This document shows, in pieces, positions 24,215 to 35,927 of a DNA stretch of 64,000 nucleotides. The notes beneath the pieces were generated by a model, which saw only the letters and a list, made by a program, of their open reading frames with translations, was not told where the DNA came from and searched no databases. How positions within the stretch are numbered: position 1 is the first letter of the stretch; each line of letters begins with the position of its first letter. The translations under genes were made by a program, and so were the position numbers. Where the stretch lies: positions 47,517,155-47,581,154 of the forward strand of contig CM066994.1 of NCBI GenBank assembly GCA_033977485.1. The letters are read 5' to 3'. The DNA is from Hydrangea macrophylla. Taxonomy: Eukaryota; Streptophyta; Magnoliopsida; Cornales; Hydrangeaceae.

Positions 24215-25559
24215 AGATGAATTCCCAGACGAGCAACTAATAGCTGTTTCCAGTTTGCCTTGGTATGCAGATATAATAAATTACCTTATTACGGGAGAAA
24301 CCCCGAGTCATTGGTCAAATCAAAACAGGAAACGATTCCTCTCATTTGCACGTCATTTCTTTTTCGATGACCCTTACTTATTCAAGTATTGTGCTAATCA
24401 GGTCATCAGGTGTTGCGTCCCTAATGAGGATATAACCGTAATTTTAACCTCATGCCACTCTGAAGCTTGCGGAGGTCACTTTGCCTCGCAAAAGGCCGCA
24501 CAAAAAATTTTACACAGTGGCTTCTAGTGGCCCATTGTGTTTAAAGATGCTTACGCTTTTTGCAAAGCGTGCCAATGCTGTCAAAAGTTTGGTATAATTT
24601 TGAAAAGGAATTCTATGCCCTTAACTCCAATTCTCACAATTGAAATATTCTATTGTTAGGGCATAGACTTTATGGGCCCGTTTCCAAAATCTAATAACTA
24701 TGAGTACATGCTCCTAGTTGTAGAGTATGTATCAAAATGGGTGGAAGCGATACCAACAAGATGCAATGACCAAAAAACAGTAATGTCCTTTCTTAAGGAA
24801 CACATTCTGTCGCATTTCGGAACCTTGAAAGCCTAATAAGTGACCAAGGCAAGCACTTTTGCAATAGGCCTTTGGAATCACTACTCAAGAAATACAGGGT
24901 AAACCACAAGATCGCTCTAGCCTACTACCCACAAACTAACGGGCAGGCAGAGTTGGTTAACCGCAAAATCAAGCATATACTAGAATAGACAGTTAGTTTC
25001 AACAGAAAGGACTGGGCTTATAAATTGACTGATGCTCTATGGGCATACCGTACCACTTATAAGACAAATCTGGGAATGTCCCCATATAGGTTAGTGTACG
25101 GTAAGGCATGTCACCTTCCTATTGAAATCAAGCACAAAGCATATTGGGTGACACACTCATTGAACTTCGACATTTAAGAGGGAGGTTATCTCCGGAAACT
25201 CCAGTTGGCTGAACTGGAAGAAATACGTCGAGATGTATACGACAATGCTAAACTACACAAGGAAAGGTTAAAGGCTTGTAATGATAGAACAATTTTTTGA
25301 AATCCTTTGAGCCGAGGCAGAAAGTCTTAGTGTACGACTCTCGCCTCCACTTATTTCCAAGTAAGCTCCGATCCCGGTGGACAGGTCCATTCCTTGTCAA
25401 ATCTGTTTTTCCACATGGGGCTGTTGAGCTCGTGAATCCCAAGAACGATGATTGTTTCAAAGTTAACGGCCAAACACTAAAATCATTCTTGGAGAACTTC
25501 TTACCAGAAGTTAAGCACATCGAGCTAGATGAGCCCAGCTATCTGATTGGCGATGAATA
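24215..25559 (+). pseudogene. G2 integrase
   Basis: The zinc-binding HHCC module is partly visible as CHSEACGGHF (about 24450-24480) and CKACQCCQ (about 24559-24580). The catalytic core follows with GIDFMGPFP (about 24660-24685), an SDQGKHF-like stretch (about 24838-24860), and YYPQTNGQAE (about 24925-24955). Stops occur near 24526, 24657, 24835 and 24987 and there are frame changes. The C-terminal part is open from about 25297, with [19 protein letters not shown]. The frame ends in SYLIGDE and a stop at 25558, whose last codons already belong to the adjoining LTR (start 25544). Confidence 0.85.
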
Positions 25560-27021
25560 GTTGCCGTTTATAGTTCTAAAAATATGCTTTGTTAGCCCAT
25601 TTCATGTAGTTATTAGTTATTTTTTAATAAGTATTCTAAATTTTGTAGGATTTGGAGCTTTAACTTGAAAATGCACAAAAATCCAATGATTAGTGGCTTT
25701 GGATGTCATCCTGGGCTCAAACGGTGATTCCGGTGAAAGCTGAATGCAGTAGCAGTCTTGGAAAATTGCATTTTTGACAAAGAATACTTTAGATTTGAGA
25801 AATTTCTCCACAGATATAAAATGTAGATCTTCGAGTTACGGACGCGTGGCTTCAAACGGAGAGTCAATCCGAGTTCCGAGCAAAAAGTTATCGCAATTTT
25901 ACGAAAGTCGCGCAGTGCAGCGAAAAGGACCTCGCGCGAGCAGGTCGCGCGAGCGACCTTTGAAAAAACCAAAAACACGTATTTTATTAAATTAAAGTGC
26001 CCAGCGAAGGTGGTTCGTGCATATGACGTCCAGAAACGTAAATATAGCTGTTTTAGTGCGATTTGACTTAGGAAAGCTTCCTAAATCCTTCCAAACTCTA
26101 TATAAATCCTATTCTAAATCAATTTTGTGATTACAAATTATTACACAACATTAGATACAGCCATATACAACTAAAATTTCAGCCATTGAAGAGAGGAAAG
26201 CAAGGAGAAGAAGAAGAAGACCAAGGATTCCCATGGCCTCCTCCATCAACCTCTTGCCAATCTTCAATTCTATGGCCAACTAAACCTAGATCTAGGGTTT
26301 CAATGAAACCCTAGCCAAGTAATAGGGTTTTATTTATGTTTTTATTTTAGTTTTATTATGTATGGATGATGATTACATGTTCCGAGGATTTTTATAAATA
26401 AATCATGCTTCTAATTGATTAAATCATCACTTTCAAAGTTTATTCTTGTCTTAGATCTATTTTGACTGTGATGTGCTCAATGATCTATGCTTGCTGTGCT
26501 TGTTTAGATTATTTACATGTAATGGTGCTTAAATTGAATTGTGCTATCAAGTATCCGAATAGTCCATGCCTAGATTAGACGGATTATACCACAACCCTAG
26601 TTTAGTGTGGGATAATTCGTGCTAACCGAAGATGGATTATGTTGGTGCTTGAACCATAGTTATTTTCTTGACGGAGGAATTGGGCTTCTAGCTACAACTC
26701 CCCATTATCATCCAACTTAATAAGCTAAAGTAATTCGTAAATACCCTTATTATGAAGCTAGTGGTGGATTTGTAATCCTAGGTTCCTTTAAACATATTTA
26801 TAAAAACACTTTTAAATTGCTTTCATAATTTAGATTTATTTTATTGTTCTTAGTTTAATTAAATTCAAAATTAAAATCTCGTTTTCATAATTAATTAGAT
26901 TTAGGTTTTAAAATTAAGAGTTGTAGTATTTCAATCTCTGTGGGTTCGACCTTTACTTTCACTACTACAAATCCTTAGAAAAGTAAAGTACACTTTTGAT
27001 ATCTTGATATTGACAACATCA
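25544..27021 (+). mobile_element. G3 5' LTR
   Basis: Length 1,478 bp, starting TGATTGGCGATGAATAG and ending TTGACAACATCA just before a tRNA-Asp primer site. TATATAAAT is at 26099-26107. Two TCGCGCGAGC decamers at 25932 and 25945 (13-bp spacing) lie upstream of it. About 20 differences by eye separate it from the 3' LTR over some 1.1 kb, so the insertion is fairly recent. It begins right at the end of the G2 integrase frame. Confidence 0.85.
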
Positions 27022-27026
27022 ATTTT

Positions 27027-27045
27027 TGGCGCCGTTGCCGGGGAT
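27027..27045 (+). other. G3 primer-binding site (tRNA-Asp)
   Basis: TGGCGCCGTTGCCGGGGAT matches the complement of the plant tRNA-Asp 3' end at all 19 positions. It lies 5 bases after the LTR. Confidence 0.92.
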
Positions 27046-27557
27046 TGCAAATTACTACCTTTAGTTTTAAAATCTTAGTTTAATTCATTCGTAAATATTA
27101 TATTAGGTTTTCTTTTATTTATTTTTTTATTTTTTATTTTTTTATTTTTTATTTTTTATTTTTTTTTTTCATTTTTGCTTTGAGTTACTAACTTTTTATT
27201 TTATTTTGTAGTTTCTCGAGTTATCAAATTCTAACGTTTCCGAGTGGATTAGCTAAGCACACCAAAGGAGCTTACGCGAAAAAAAATATAAATAAAATAA
27301 AATAAATTGCTTCTTGTGAAACTCGCTTTAAACCACTGTAAGTCAGGGCGCTGTGACGCACTATTTGCATTAGTTTAGGGTTAATTGCACTGCATTAGCT
27401 AGGAAACCCGGGGCGCTGGGCTTGACGCGGTCATTGCATTACAGGATAATATTCATGCATCATAGTAGTACTGTGTGCTTGCCTGTTGTCTGATTTGCGT
27501 GATTATTTTTGTATTTGTTGAGTCAGTCCTTATTTTAATTTCCTTTTTTTTTAGTTT

Positions 27558-30230
27558 ATGTTTGGTACGCGCTCAAATAAACCTGAATTACATTTTATCG
27601 ATCTTGAACTTGAACGTACTTTAAGAGTTAGTAAGTCCGCAACCCAAGCTTCTAGGGCTAGGTTGCAAGACGACGAATCAACGCCGATTCCGTCGTCGTT
27701 GTTTGAGGCCGAAATTCAAAGTACACGTAAACGGTTAAGGAGAACTCGAACTTTTAAAATCGAACTGATTAAAATGGCTGACGGAAACAACGGAAATAAT
27801 GTAAATAATCATAATATACCGCCACCTCCTCCTCTTAAAGATTATTTTATTCCTACGACTTACACGCCTCAAGCAGGTATTTAATTACCGGAGGCAACGG
27901 CATCTCACTTTGAGATAAAGTCGTCTACCATCTCGCTGCTTCCTTCTTTCCATGTCCGTATAAATGAAGACCCTTACCAACACTTAGGGGATTTCCAAGA
28001 TATATGCTTTACTTTAAAAATCCAAAATTTCACTGATGATGAATTAAAACTGCGTCTCTTTCCATTCTCTTTAAAAGATAAAGCGAAGTATTGGCTTCAG
28101 TCACTTGAGCCAAACACGATTAAAACTTGGGAAGCCTTACACAACGCATTTTTACAAAAGTTTTTTCCAATCACAAGAACTAATCAGATAAGGAAATCCA
28201 TAACAAACTTTGTGATGCAAGATAGGGAATCACTTTACGACACGTAGGAAAAATTTAAAGAATTATTACGCTCGTGTCCACATCATCAGGTTCCTAAGTG
28301 GCAGTTAGTACAAGTCTTTTACGAGGGACTTATTCCCTCAGTCCGTAATACTGTCGACGCCGTTTGTACGGGTACCTTCCTACACAAAAGCACCGACGAG
28401 GCCTGGAAAATTTTTGAAACATTAAGCGAGAACTCGATGCATCAGGCTGTGACGGTACGTTCTGAGGGATACCTTCAACCTAAGCGAGAGGTAAAGTTCG
28501 AGTCAAGTCATTCCATTGAAATAAAAGAACTATCTAAAAAACTTGACCGACTTTTAACAATGAACCAAACGACAGCCTCACCAGCTCATGAAATTTGTGC
28601 ATTATGTTCCGATCCGTCACATTCTATCCTTGCATGTCCATCGGCGAGTCAATTTTCGGAATTCGTGGAGCAACACATTAATTCTATTCAACAATACCCA
28701 CGGAATAATTATAATTCAACTACTAATAATCCGGATGCGACATGGAGAAACCATCCTAACTTCTCGTGGAATAATAATAATAATAATCCAAATGAGGCGA
28801 CTAATTTTCCTAATGCATATCGACCTCAGTTTCAACCTAATCAATACCAACAACCGCCTCCTAATCCGAACCCTCCAAGGGGTAACATTTTTGAGGAAAA
28901 GGTGTTGGCATCCCTTAATAAAATCGAAAAACAAGTACAAGCACAAGCACAAATAGTGCACTCACACACACAATCCATTGCGAAGCTTGAATCCCAAATA
29001 GGACAACTAGCTACTGTAGTGAGTCGTAGAAACGAGGGGACGTTGCCTAGTCAAACAATTCAAAACCCTAAGGGAAAATATGAGGTTAAGGGGTCGAATG
29101 AGCAAGTAAACGTCGTCTCAACTAGGTTGACTACACGAGAGGAAGAGGTAATAGAAATTCCGAATGAGAATGTGATAGATATGAATATCAACTCTAATAC
29201 GAAGAAGGGTGAGGACGTGAATCAAAGTAGAAAAGAAAAAGAACCGGTCTCAACTAATATTATTCCAAAACTTCCTTTTCCACCAAATGTTGAGGGACCG
29301 TCACATTTGTCTAAGAAAGGGTCAAAAACAGAAGATATACTCGAGGTATTTAAACAAGTAAAAATTAATATTCCATTCCTCGATGCTATTAAACAAATTC
29401 TCGCTTACGCTAAATGTCTAAAAGACCTTTGTACTCAAAAACGTAAATTGAGCAGTCATACTCCGAAAAAGGTCTTTCTCACGGAAAAAGTAAGTTCCAT
29501 TTTCCAACATGCTACTCCGAAGTATAAAGATCCAGGTACGCCTACGATTTCATGTGTCATAGGTGACACGGTCATTCATAGGGCTCTCCTTGACTTAGGA
29601 GCTAGTGTTAATCTTTTATCTTACCACGTCTACAAACAACTAGGACTGGGTGAACTTAAGCCTACGGCCGCTACTATTCAATTAGCGGATCATTCGATTA
29701 AAATACCTAGAGGAATCGTCGAGGACGTCTTAGTTAAAGTTGACAAATGCTATTATCCTGTTGATTTCATGGTCCTTAATACTGAACCCGTACTAGATGC
29801 TAGGAAGCACACTCCTGTCATTCTAGGTCGTCCATTCTTAGCAACCGCTAACGCTCATGTTAACTGTCGGACGGGGGTAATGAAGGTGTCATTTGGGAAC
29901 ATGAACTTAAAATTAAACGTTTTTAACGCTATTGATCAACCTACTAAAGACGACGATTACCTATGTGAGGCGGAGAGTGGGGTACGACGTAATATTGAAC
30001 CTAACATAGGAATAAATACGTGTGAGAAAAATATTATGGTTAGTAATAAGCGGATGGATTTGAATAACCTGGACCCTAATGACGAATTTACTCAAAAGGT
30101 GAAGAATCGATTTGAAACCGAAAAGGATAAACCGTTGAATGAATTGATACATAGCAATATGGTTTCTGCTTACCATCGAGCTCTTCCTGAGATCCTAAGT
30201 GGTACAAAGTCCGAGTTTCAGCCTCCATAA
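27558..30230 (+). pseudogene. G3 gag-protease, one frame with two stops
   Basis: A single frame from ATG 27558 to TAA 30228 is broken only by TAA (27882) and TAG (28245). The N-terminal part contains a basic stretch and MADGNN. The gag core has LRLFPFSLKDKAKYWL (about 28050-28100). The 597-residue open part from 28437 carries a CX2CX4HX4C knuckle (C54, C57, H62, C67), an Asn/Pro/Gln-rich linker, protease motif ALLDLGASVNLL (about residue 385) and LGRPFLATANAHVNC (about residue 463). It ends in SEFQPP with no reverse transcriptase, RNase H or integrase. G1 ends at the same place, so this is the family design rather than truncation. It would need proteins from a helper element to move. Confidence 0.85.
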
Positions 30231-32826
30231 ATCTTGAGCTAGAACGGTCTAGCTGAAGACGTAAAAGATAGCGCTTCTTGGGAGGCAACCCAAGCTTTAA
30301 TTCGTTCGTTTCTTTGATTTTTGCATGTTTTTGGGTCGTTTTGGTTAGTTTTTGAGTGTCTGGACAGGTTTGGGGGTTGGAGTAAAGTTATTTTTGCTTA
30401 AAATACATAAAATAAGTGAGCCAAGAGAAAATACCATTCTCGCGCGCGTGACCCGCTGGCGCGAGATTGTGCCTTAGTGAAATATTTGTTTACTTTTTGT
30501 TTTGAGCCCTCGGGTTCTTCTCGCCCATCAGCTCGCGGGCGCGAGGCATCTCGCCAGCGCGAGATACTAAAAAAAAAAAAAAAAATCGCGCTCGCGACGA
30601 CCGGTCGCACGATTCCCCATTCTCTTGATTTTTTCTATTGTTTTCTATATCATTTTCCCCACCTGTTCGAATAGTTTTTTATTTTTTATTTCTGTTTCTT
30701 GGGTACTTTTAGATCAATTTTTTCTATTTCTGTTTCTTAGGTATTTTTTTCTATTTCTATTTCTGTTTCATTATTCTAGTTATGTTTTATTTTTTTTTAG
30801 TTGATTATCTTTTTGTTGTCGTACTTTCTTTAAGTCTTATAGTTTGTTTCGTTTCGTTTAGCTTAGTTGTAATTCTTTTCGCTGCTTTTATTATTTTGTT
30901 TGTTTGTTTTCTTTTATCAAGAAGTAACAGGTAACATTGAACTTTATTGCCATATTCCTTTGTGTTCACCTGTTCTAGGCTTGTCAAGATCGAGGTAATA
31001 TCGTTCTTTATGTACTTTCCTTTCTTTCGTTTTATTGTTTCATTAGGGGCAATGAAAGGTTTAGGTTTGGGGGTATGTACTTACATGCACATTATTATAT
31101 ACACCAAATTTTGAAATTTTTTTCGATACTTGTGCTTAAATAAACGATGTCACCGACGTTTTTGCAATCTCAATTTGATACCTCTTGTTATGTAACTATG
31201 ATTGTTATAGAATGGTAAACAAGAGAAAATGTAATTTAATATTTGCTGAAGTCATGATATAATGTTTTAGGTCATGTATAGTTCGAATCGTAGTTTTATA
31301 TCATAGATTTGCACACAAACCTATGCACTGCACGTAGTCGCTTGAATACATGTTTGATGTGAACTATAATATGATTCGGATTTCTAGATAACACATGGTG
31401 GAGACTAAGCCCAGTGAGCTTTTGAGCCTATCTTTTCTTTTTAGAAAGTTATAAGTACATTATGTGTTTGTCGAATTTCATTGAAATAGCGCATTAACTC
31501 GTTGTTTAGTCTCATTATTCTTGTTTTGGTTGATAGTCAAGTTAAAATATTTGTTACCATGCTAAATAATCTTCTGTCGTAAATGTTGAAGAATCATATA
31601 ACCATAGGACATGATGGTAGGCCTTCTTTGTTTATTACCGATCGATAAATGATAAATTTCCTTAGTTCGCCCGTTGAGCCATTAAAATGCCGTTTTTTTC
31701 TTTAATTACCATTATCCTGTTTTTGCTCCAACTTGACCAACTTGGAGTTCACCACTGAAAGATTCGTCACCTTTTAGTGTTGTTAAGGCGATGTGTGATT
31801 GAGAAGAAGAAGAAAAAGAAGATAAGATGATGTTTGGGGTGGTTGCCTTGGTATTCAATGAATATTTGTTTCAAGAGCAACGAAAAGGAAAAGAAAAGAT
31901 TGAAAAAAAGTAAAGAGGAAGAAGGTTGATAAAAAAAAAGAAATTAAAAAAAAATTGAAAAGAAGAGAATGAAAAAGATGAAAGTTGGTGGAAGAGATGA
32001 ATGAAAGAAATTGAACATGCCTTACAATGTCATTCTGAAAACTACCTAATGAATCCTTTCTATCCTTTTCCATTGTCTGAGCCACATTACAACCTTTGAA
32101 AAGTCCTATTTGATCCTAGAAAACATGGTTTGGAAATGTAAACGATGGGAGGGAGATTAAAACATGGTAATGGCTAATTTTTCTTGATTGTTGGCATCCT
32201 TTCCATGAGACTACTGTTCTTTCGTGTCATGCGTCTTGTTCGAGTCATATGTGAGCGTTTCTTGTTTTGAAAACATATTTTCTTTTCTCGCATATACGCG
32301 ATAAATTACACATGTTTCTGAGTGTTTCATTTTAGAGTGTAATTAACATTGTGAGATTCGTAGTCGAGACATAGTTAGACGGTTATCCGAGTTATATTCC
32401 AAGTTCATGACATGCACGTGTTCATTTGACTACCATATCACACACGTGCAATTTTACGAGAAACTCTATTGATTTATACGATGCATGTGCTTGAGATTGT
32501 TTTTCATGACTTAGGTGGATGTTTCATTATGTTTCTTTATCTTCGTTATTCTATTTCAAATCATCGTTCTATGATAAGGAGTATTGATTGTTTAGTTTTT
32601 CGTTTGAATAAAACTTTTTAAATTGATAAGTTAATAAAGATGGTTGTGGGTGACTTGTTGATGAGAACCCTCACGAGACTTCACTCGTCCGACTAGGGAC
32701 ACCTAGGGGTTTAAAAGGCTTGTTGCATATGGTAAATTCAATCGTGATCCATGCGAAAATGGAGTAGTATTTGGAGTAGTAGTTTTATTTTTCTTTTCTT
32801 TTTGCTCGAGGACTAGCAAAGTGTAG
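30231..32826 (+). mobile_element. G3 internal non-coding region downstream of gag-pro
   Basis: About 2.6 kb without pol motifs, related to G1 13691-16341. It begins with GC-rich decamers (about 30440-30605), continues through T-rich tracts, then the CACATGGTGGAGACTAAG block (about 31393), a purine tract (31800-32010) and CTCGAGGACTAGCAAAG just before the polypurine tract. Confidence 0.78.
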
Positions 32827-32837
32827 GTTTGGGGGTG
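32827..32837 (+). other. G3 polypurine tract
   Basis: GTTTGGGGGTG immediately precedes the 3' LTR start TGATCGG. It primes plus-strand synthesis in LTR elements. Confidence 0.75.
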
Positions 32838-33947
32838 TGATCGGCGACGAATAGTTGCCGTTTATAGTTCTAAAAATATGCTTTGTTAGCCCATTTTATG
32901 TAGTTATTAGTTATTTTTTAATAAGTATTCTAAATTTTGTAGGATTTGGAGCTTTAACTTGAAAATGCACAAAAATCCAATGATTAGTGGCTTTGGATGT
33001 CATCCTGGGCTCAAACGGTGATTCCGGTGAAAGCTGAATGCAATAGCAGTCTTGGAAAATCGCATTTTTGACAAAGAATACTTTATATTTGAGAAATTTC
33101 TCTAGAGATATAAAATGTAGATCTTCGAGTTACGGACGCGTGGCTTCAAACGGAGAGTCAATCCGAGTTCCGAGCGAAAGGTTATCGCAATTCTACGAAA
33201 GTCGCGCAGTGCAGTGAAAAGGACCTCGCGCGAGCGGGTCGCGCGAGCAACCTTTGAAAAAACCAAAAACACGTATTTTATTAAATTAAAGTGACCAGCG
33301 AAGGTGGTTCATGCATATGACGTCCAGAAACGTAAATATAGCTGTTTTAGTGCGATTTGACTTAGGAAAGCTTCCTAAATCCTTCCAAACTCTATATAAA
33401 TCCCATTCTAAATCAATTTTGTGATTACAAATTATTACACAACATTAGATACAGCCATATACAACTAAAATTTCAGCCATTGATGAGAGGAAAGCAAGGA
33501 GAAGAAGAAGAAGACCAAGGATTCCCATGGCCTCCTCCATCAACCTCTTGCCAATCTTCAATTCTATGGCCAACTAAACCTAGATCTAGGGTTTCAATGA
33601 AACCCTAGCCAAGTTATAGGGTTTTATTTATGTTTTTATTTTAGTTTTATTATGTATGGATGATGATTACATGTTCCGAGGATTTTTATAAATAAATCAT
33701 GCTTCTAATTGATTAAATCATCACTTTCAAAGTTTATTCTTGTCTTAGATTTATTTTGACTGTGATGTGCTCAATGATCTATGCTTGCTGTGCTTGTTTA
33801 GATTATTTACATGTAATGGTGCTTAAATTGAATTGTGCTATCAAGTATCCGAACAGTCCATGCCTAGATTAGACGGATTATACCACAACCCTAGTTTAGT
33901 GTGGGATAATTCGTGCTAACCGAAGATGGATTATGTTGGTGCTTGAA
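32838..33947 (+). mobile_element. G3 3' LTR, truncated
   Basis: Starts TGATCGGCGACGAATAG and matches 25544-26653 closely, then stops at GCTTGAA (33947), about 370 bp short of a full LTR. It is joined directly to an inverted LTR of G1. TATA and decamers (near 33222-33250) are kept. Confidence 0.85.
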
Positions 33948-34868
33948 TTAGCACAAATTATCCCACACTAAACTAGGGTTGTGGTATAATCCGTCTAATC
34001 TAGGCATGGACTATTCGGATACTTGATAGCACAATTCAATTTAAGCACCATTACATGTAAATAATCTAAACAAGCACAGCAAGCATAGATCATTGAGCAC
34101 ACTACCATCAAAATAGATCTAAGACAAGAGTAAACTTTGAAAGTAACGATTTAATCAATAAAATCACGATTTATTTATAAAAATCCTCGGAACATGTAAC
34201 TGTCATCCATACATAATAAAACTAAAATAAAAACATAAAATACACCCTATTACTTTTCTAGGGTTTCATTGAAACCTTAGATCTTGAGTTTAGTTAGCCA
34301 TAGAATTGATGAACGGCAAGAGGTTGATGGAGGAGGCCATGAGAATCCTTGGTCTTCTTCTTCTTTTCCTTGCTTTTCTCCCTTCAATGGCTGAAATTAT
34401 GGTTGTATATTGTGTGTATAATTATTGCCAACCAAAGAATTGAATTATAATTGAGTATTTATAGATTTGGAGCAAGTTTGGAAGCTTTCCTAACCCAATT
34501 CGTACTAAAACTACTGTATTTAGCTTTCCAGACGTAATTAGATAGTTTCATTCATGTAGGAGTCTTCAGTACATTGAAATACGCGTTTTATATTTTTTGT
34601 ACGGATCGTGCGAGCGGGTCGTGCGAGCGCGTAAAATGGGAGGGCCTGCTCGCGATTTCCTGGGTTTCGCGCGAGCAGACCACTCGCGCGAGGTGGCTTT
34701 TTCAGCTTCTTTCTTGGTGCTTTTTCACCCCATTTAACCTGGAATCCTTACTTTTCTCCAAATCCTGACAGAAAACAGAAAACAAAGTAAAAATACAATA
34801 AAACAAGATAAAAACGGCTAACAAATGTGAATTAAGGCGTGTAATTAGGATTTGTTCTCTCCCGATCA
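33948..34868 (-). mobile_element. G1 5' LTR, truncated and inverted relative to G3
   Basis: On the minus strand it starts TGATCGGGAGAGAACAAATC at 34868 and runs to GGGATAATTTGTGCTAA at 33948, lacking its last third. It is the partner of 12337-13679. The decamer pair TCGTGCGAGC is at 34606 and 34619 (13-bp spacing). It is flanked on the right by CTAAC, the target duplication shared with 12332-12336. Confidence 0.8.
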
Positions 34869-35292
34869 CTAACCATAGATGAGATATGTTAGTAATTAGA
34901 TCTCGGTTATTTTCTTGACGGAGGAATCGGGCTGGTAGCCACGATTCCCCATAATCATCCAAATACAGTACCTAAAGGACTGCATAAATGATCTTTTATA
35001 TAACTAGTGATAGATTTGTAATCCTAGATCCTTCTCTCCCATATCTTTTCATCAATTATATTTACTATTTAAATTAGTTAGTTGATTAATAGTTTAATTA
35101 ATTCTTTTCAGACCCTTTATTAAAAATCGCTTTCACAAGTTCTAAAATTTAAACAAACAAATCGATCTTATTGTTAGCAGACAGTTAGAATTATTATTTT
35201 AGAATCTAAATAACCTCATAGCACAGTCCCTAAGGAATCAACTATATTCATATTTTTAGTAGGGTTCATTTATCTTTATTTTGACAAAATCA
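34869..35292 (+). mobile_element. G4 5' LTR, second part
   Basis: It continues the LTR interrupted at 12336: TTATTTTCTTGACGGAGGAA and CCCCATAATCATCCAA correspond to 26670-26715 of the G3 LTR. It ends TTGACAAAATCA, six bases before a decayed primer site. Confidence 0.75.
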
Positions 35293-35297
35293 ATTTT

Positions 35298-35315
35298 TGT
35301 CGTCGTTGCCAGGGA
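35298..35315 (+). other. G4 primer-binding site, decayed
   Basis: TGTCGTCGTTGCCAGGGA differs from the tRNA-Asp site at three of 18 positions, two of them C/G to T/A transitions. Confidence 0.7.
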
Positions 35316-35927
35316 CTGTCAAAAGGAATTTATTAGTTTCGAAAATTTTTATTCTAATTGTCTAATTATTTTCGTTAATTTTAGGAGTTGATTATAATTC
35401 ATTTTATTTTATCTTTAATATTTGCTTAGTTTTTATTCTATCTTGCATTTGATCTATCTAAGTAAAGTGAGAAGCTCGTTGCGAAACTGTACCTGACATA
35501 CAAGGAGCATACATGGAAGGAGCATATGCATAAAAATCAAAATCAAAATAAAAAATAAAAGTGCTTTGCTAAATTTCGTGCATAATCACTGTAAGTCGGG
35601 GCGTTGAAATGCATTACTTGCATTAGCCTAGGGTCCCAGGGCACTGGGCTTTGTGACGCAACTCTCACATGCATTAGATTAGGAAACCTAGGGCGCTGGG
35701 CTTTGATGCGATCATTCTGCATTACAGGATAAATACATGCATTTTAGTAGTTTTTCTTTTTCTTTGAGTCGTGTCAACTACGTTCCGTTTAGTCATTCCG
35801 AGTCAGTTCTTTTTTTTTGTTTATGTTTGGAGTTAGGTAGAATAACTTAGAACTAGTTCCTTACGATTCGAAAATCAAACACATTTTATGTTTGCTTTGC
35901 GCTACGCCATCTATTTCAACTGAGCAA

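Noticed and set aside
18201..27021. G2 as a complete element whose LTRs are 18201-19874 and 25544-27021
   Set aside because: The two LTRs differ in start and body and share only faint similarity near their 3' ends, so they belong to different families.
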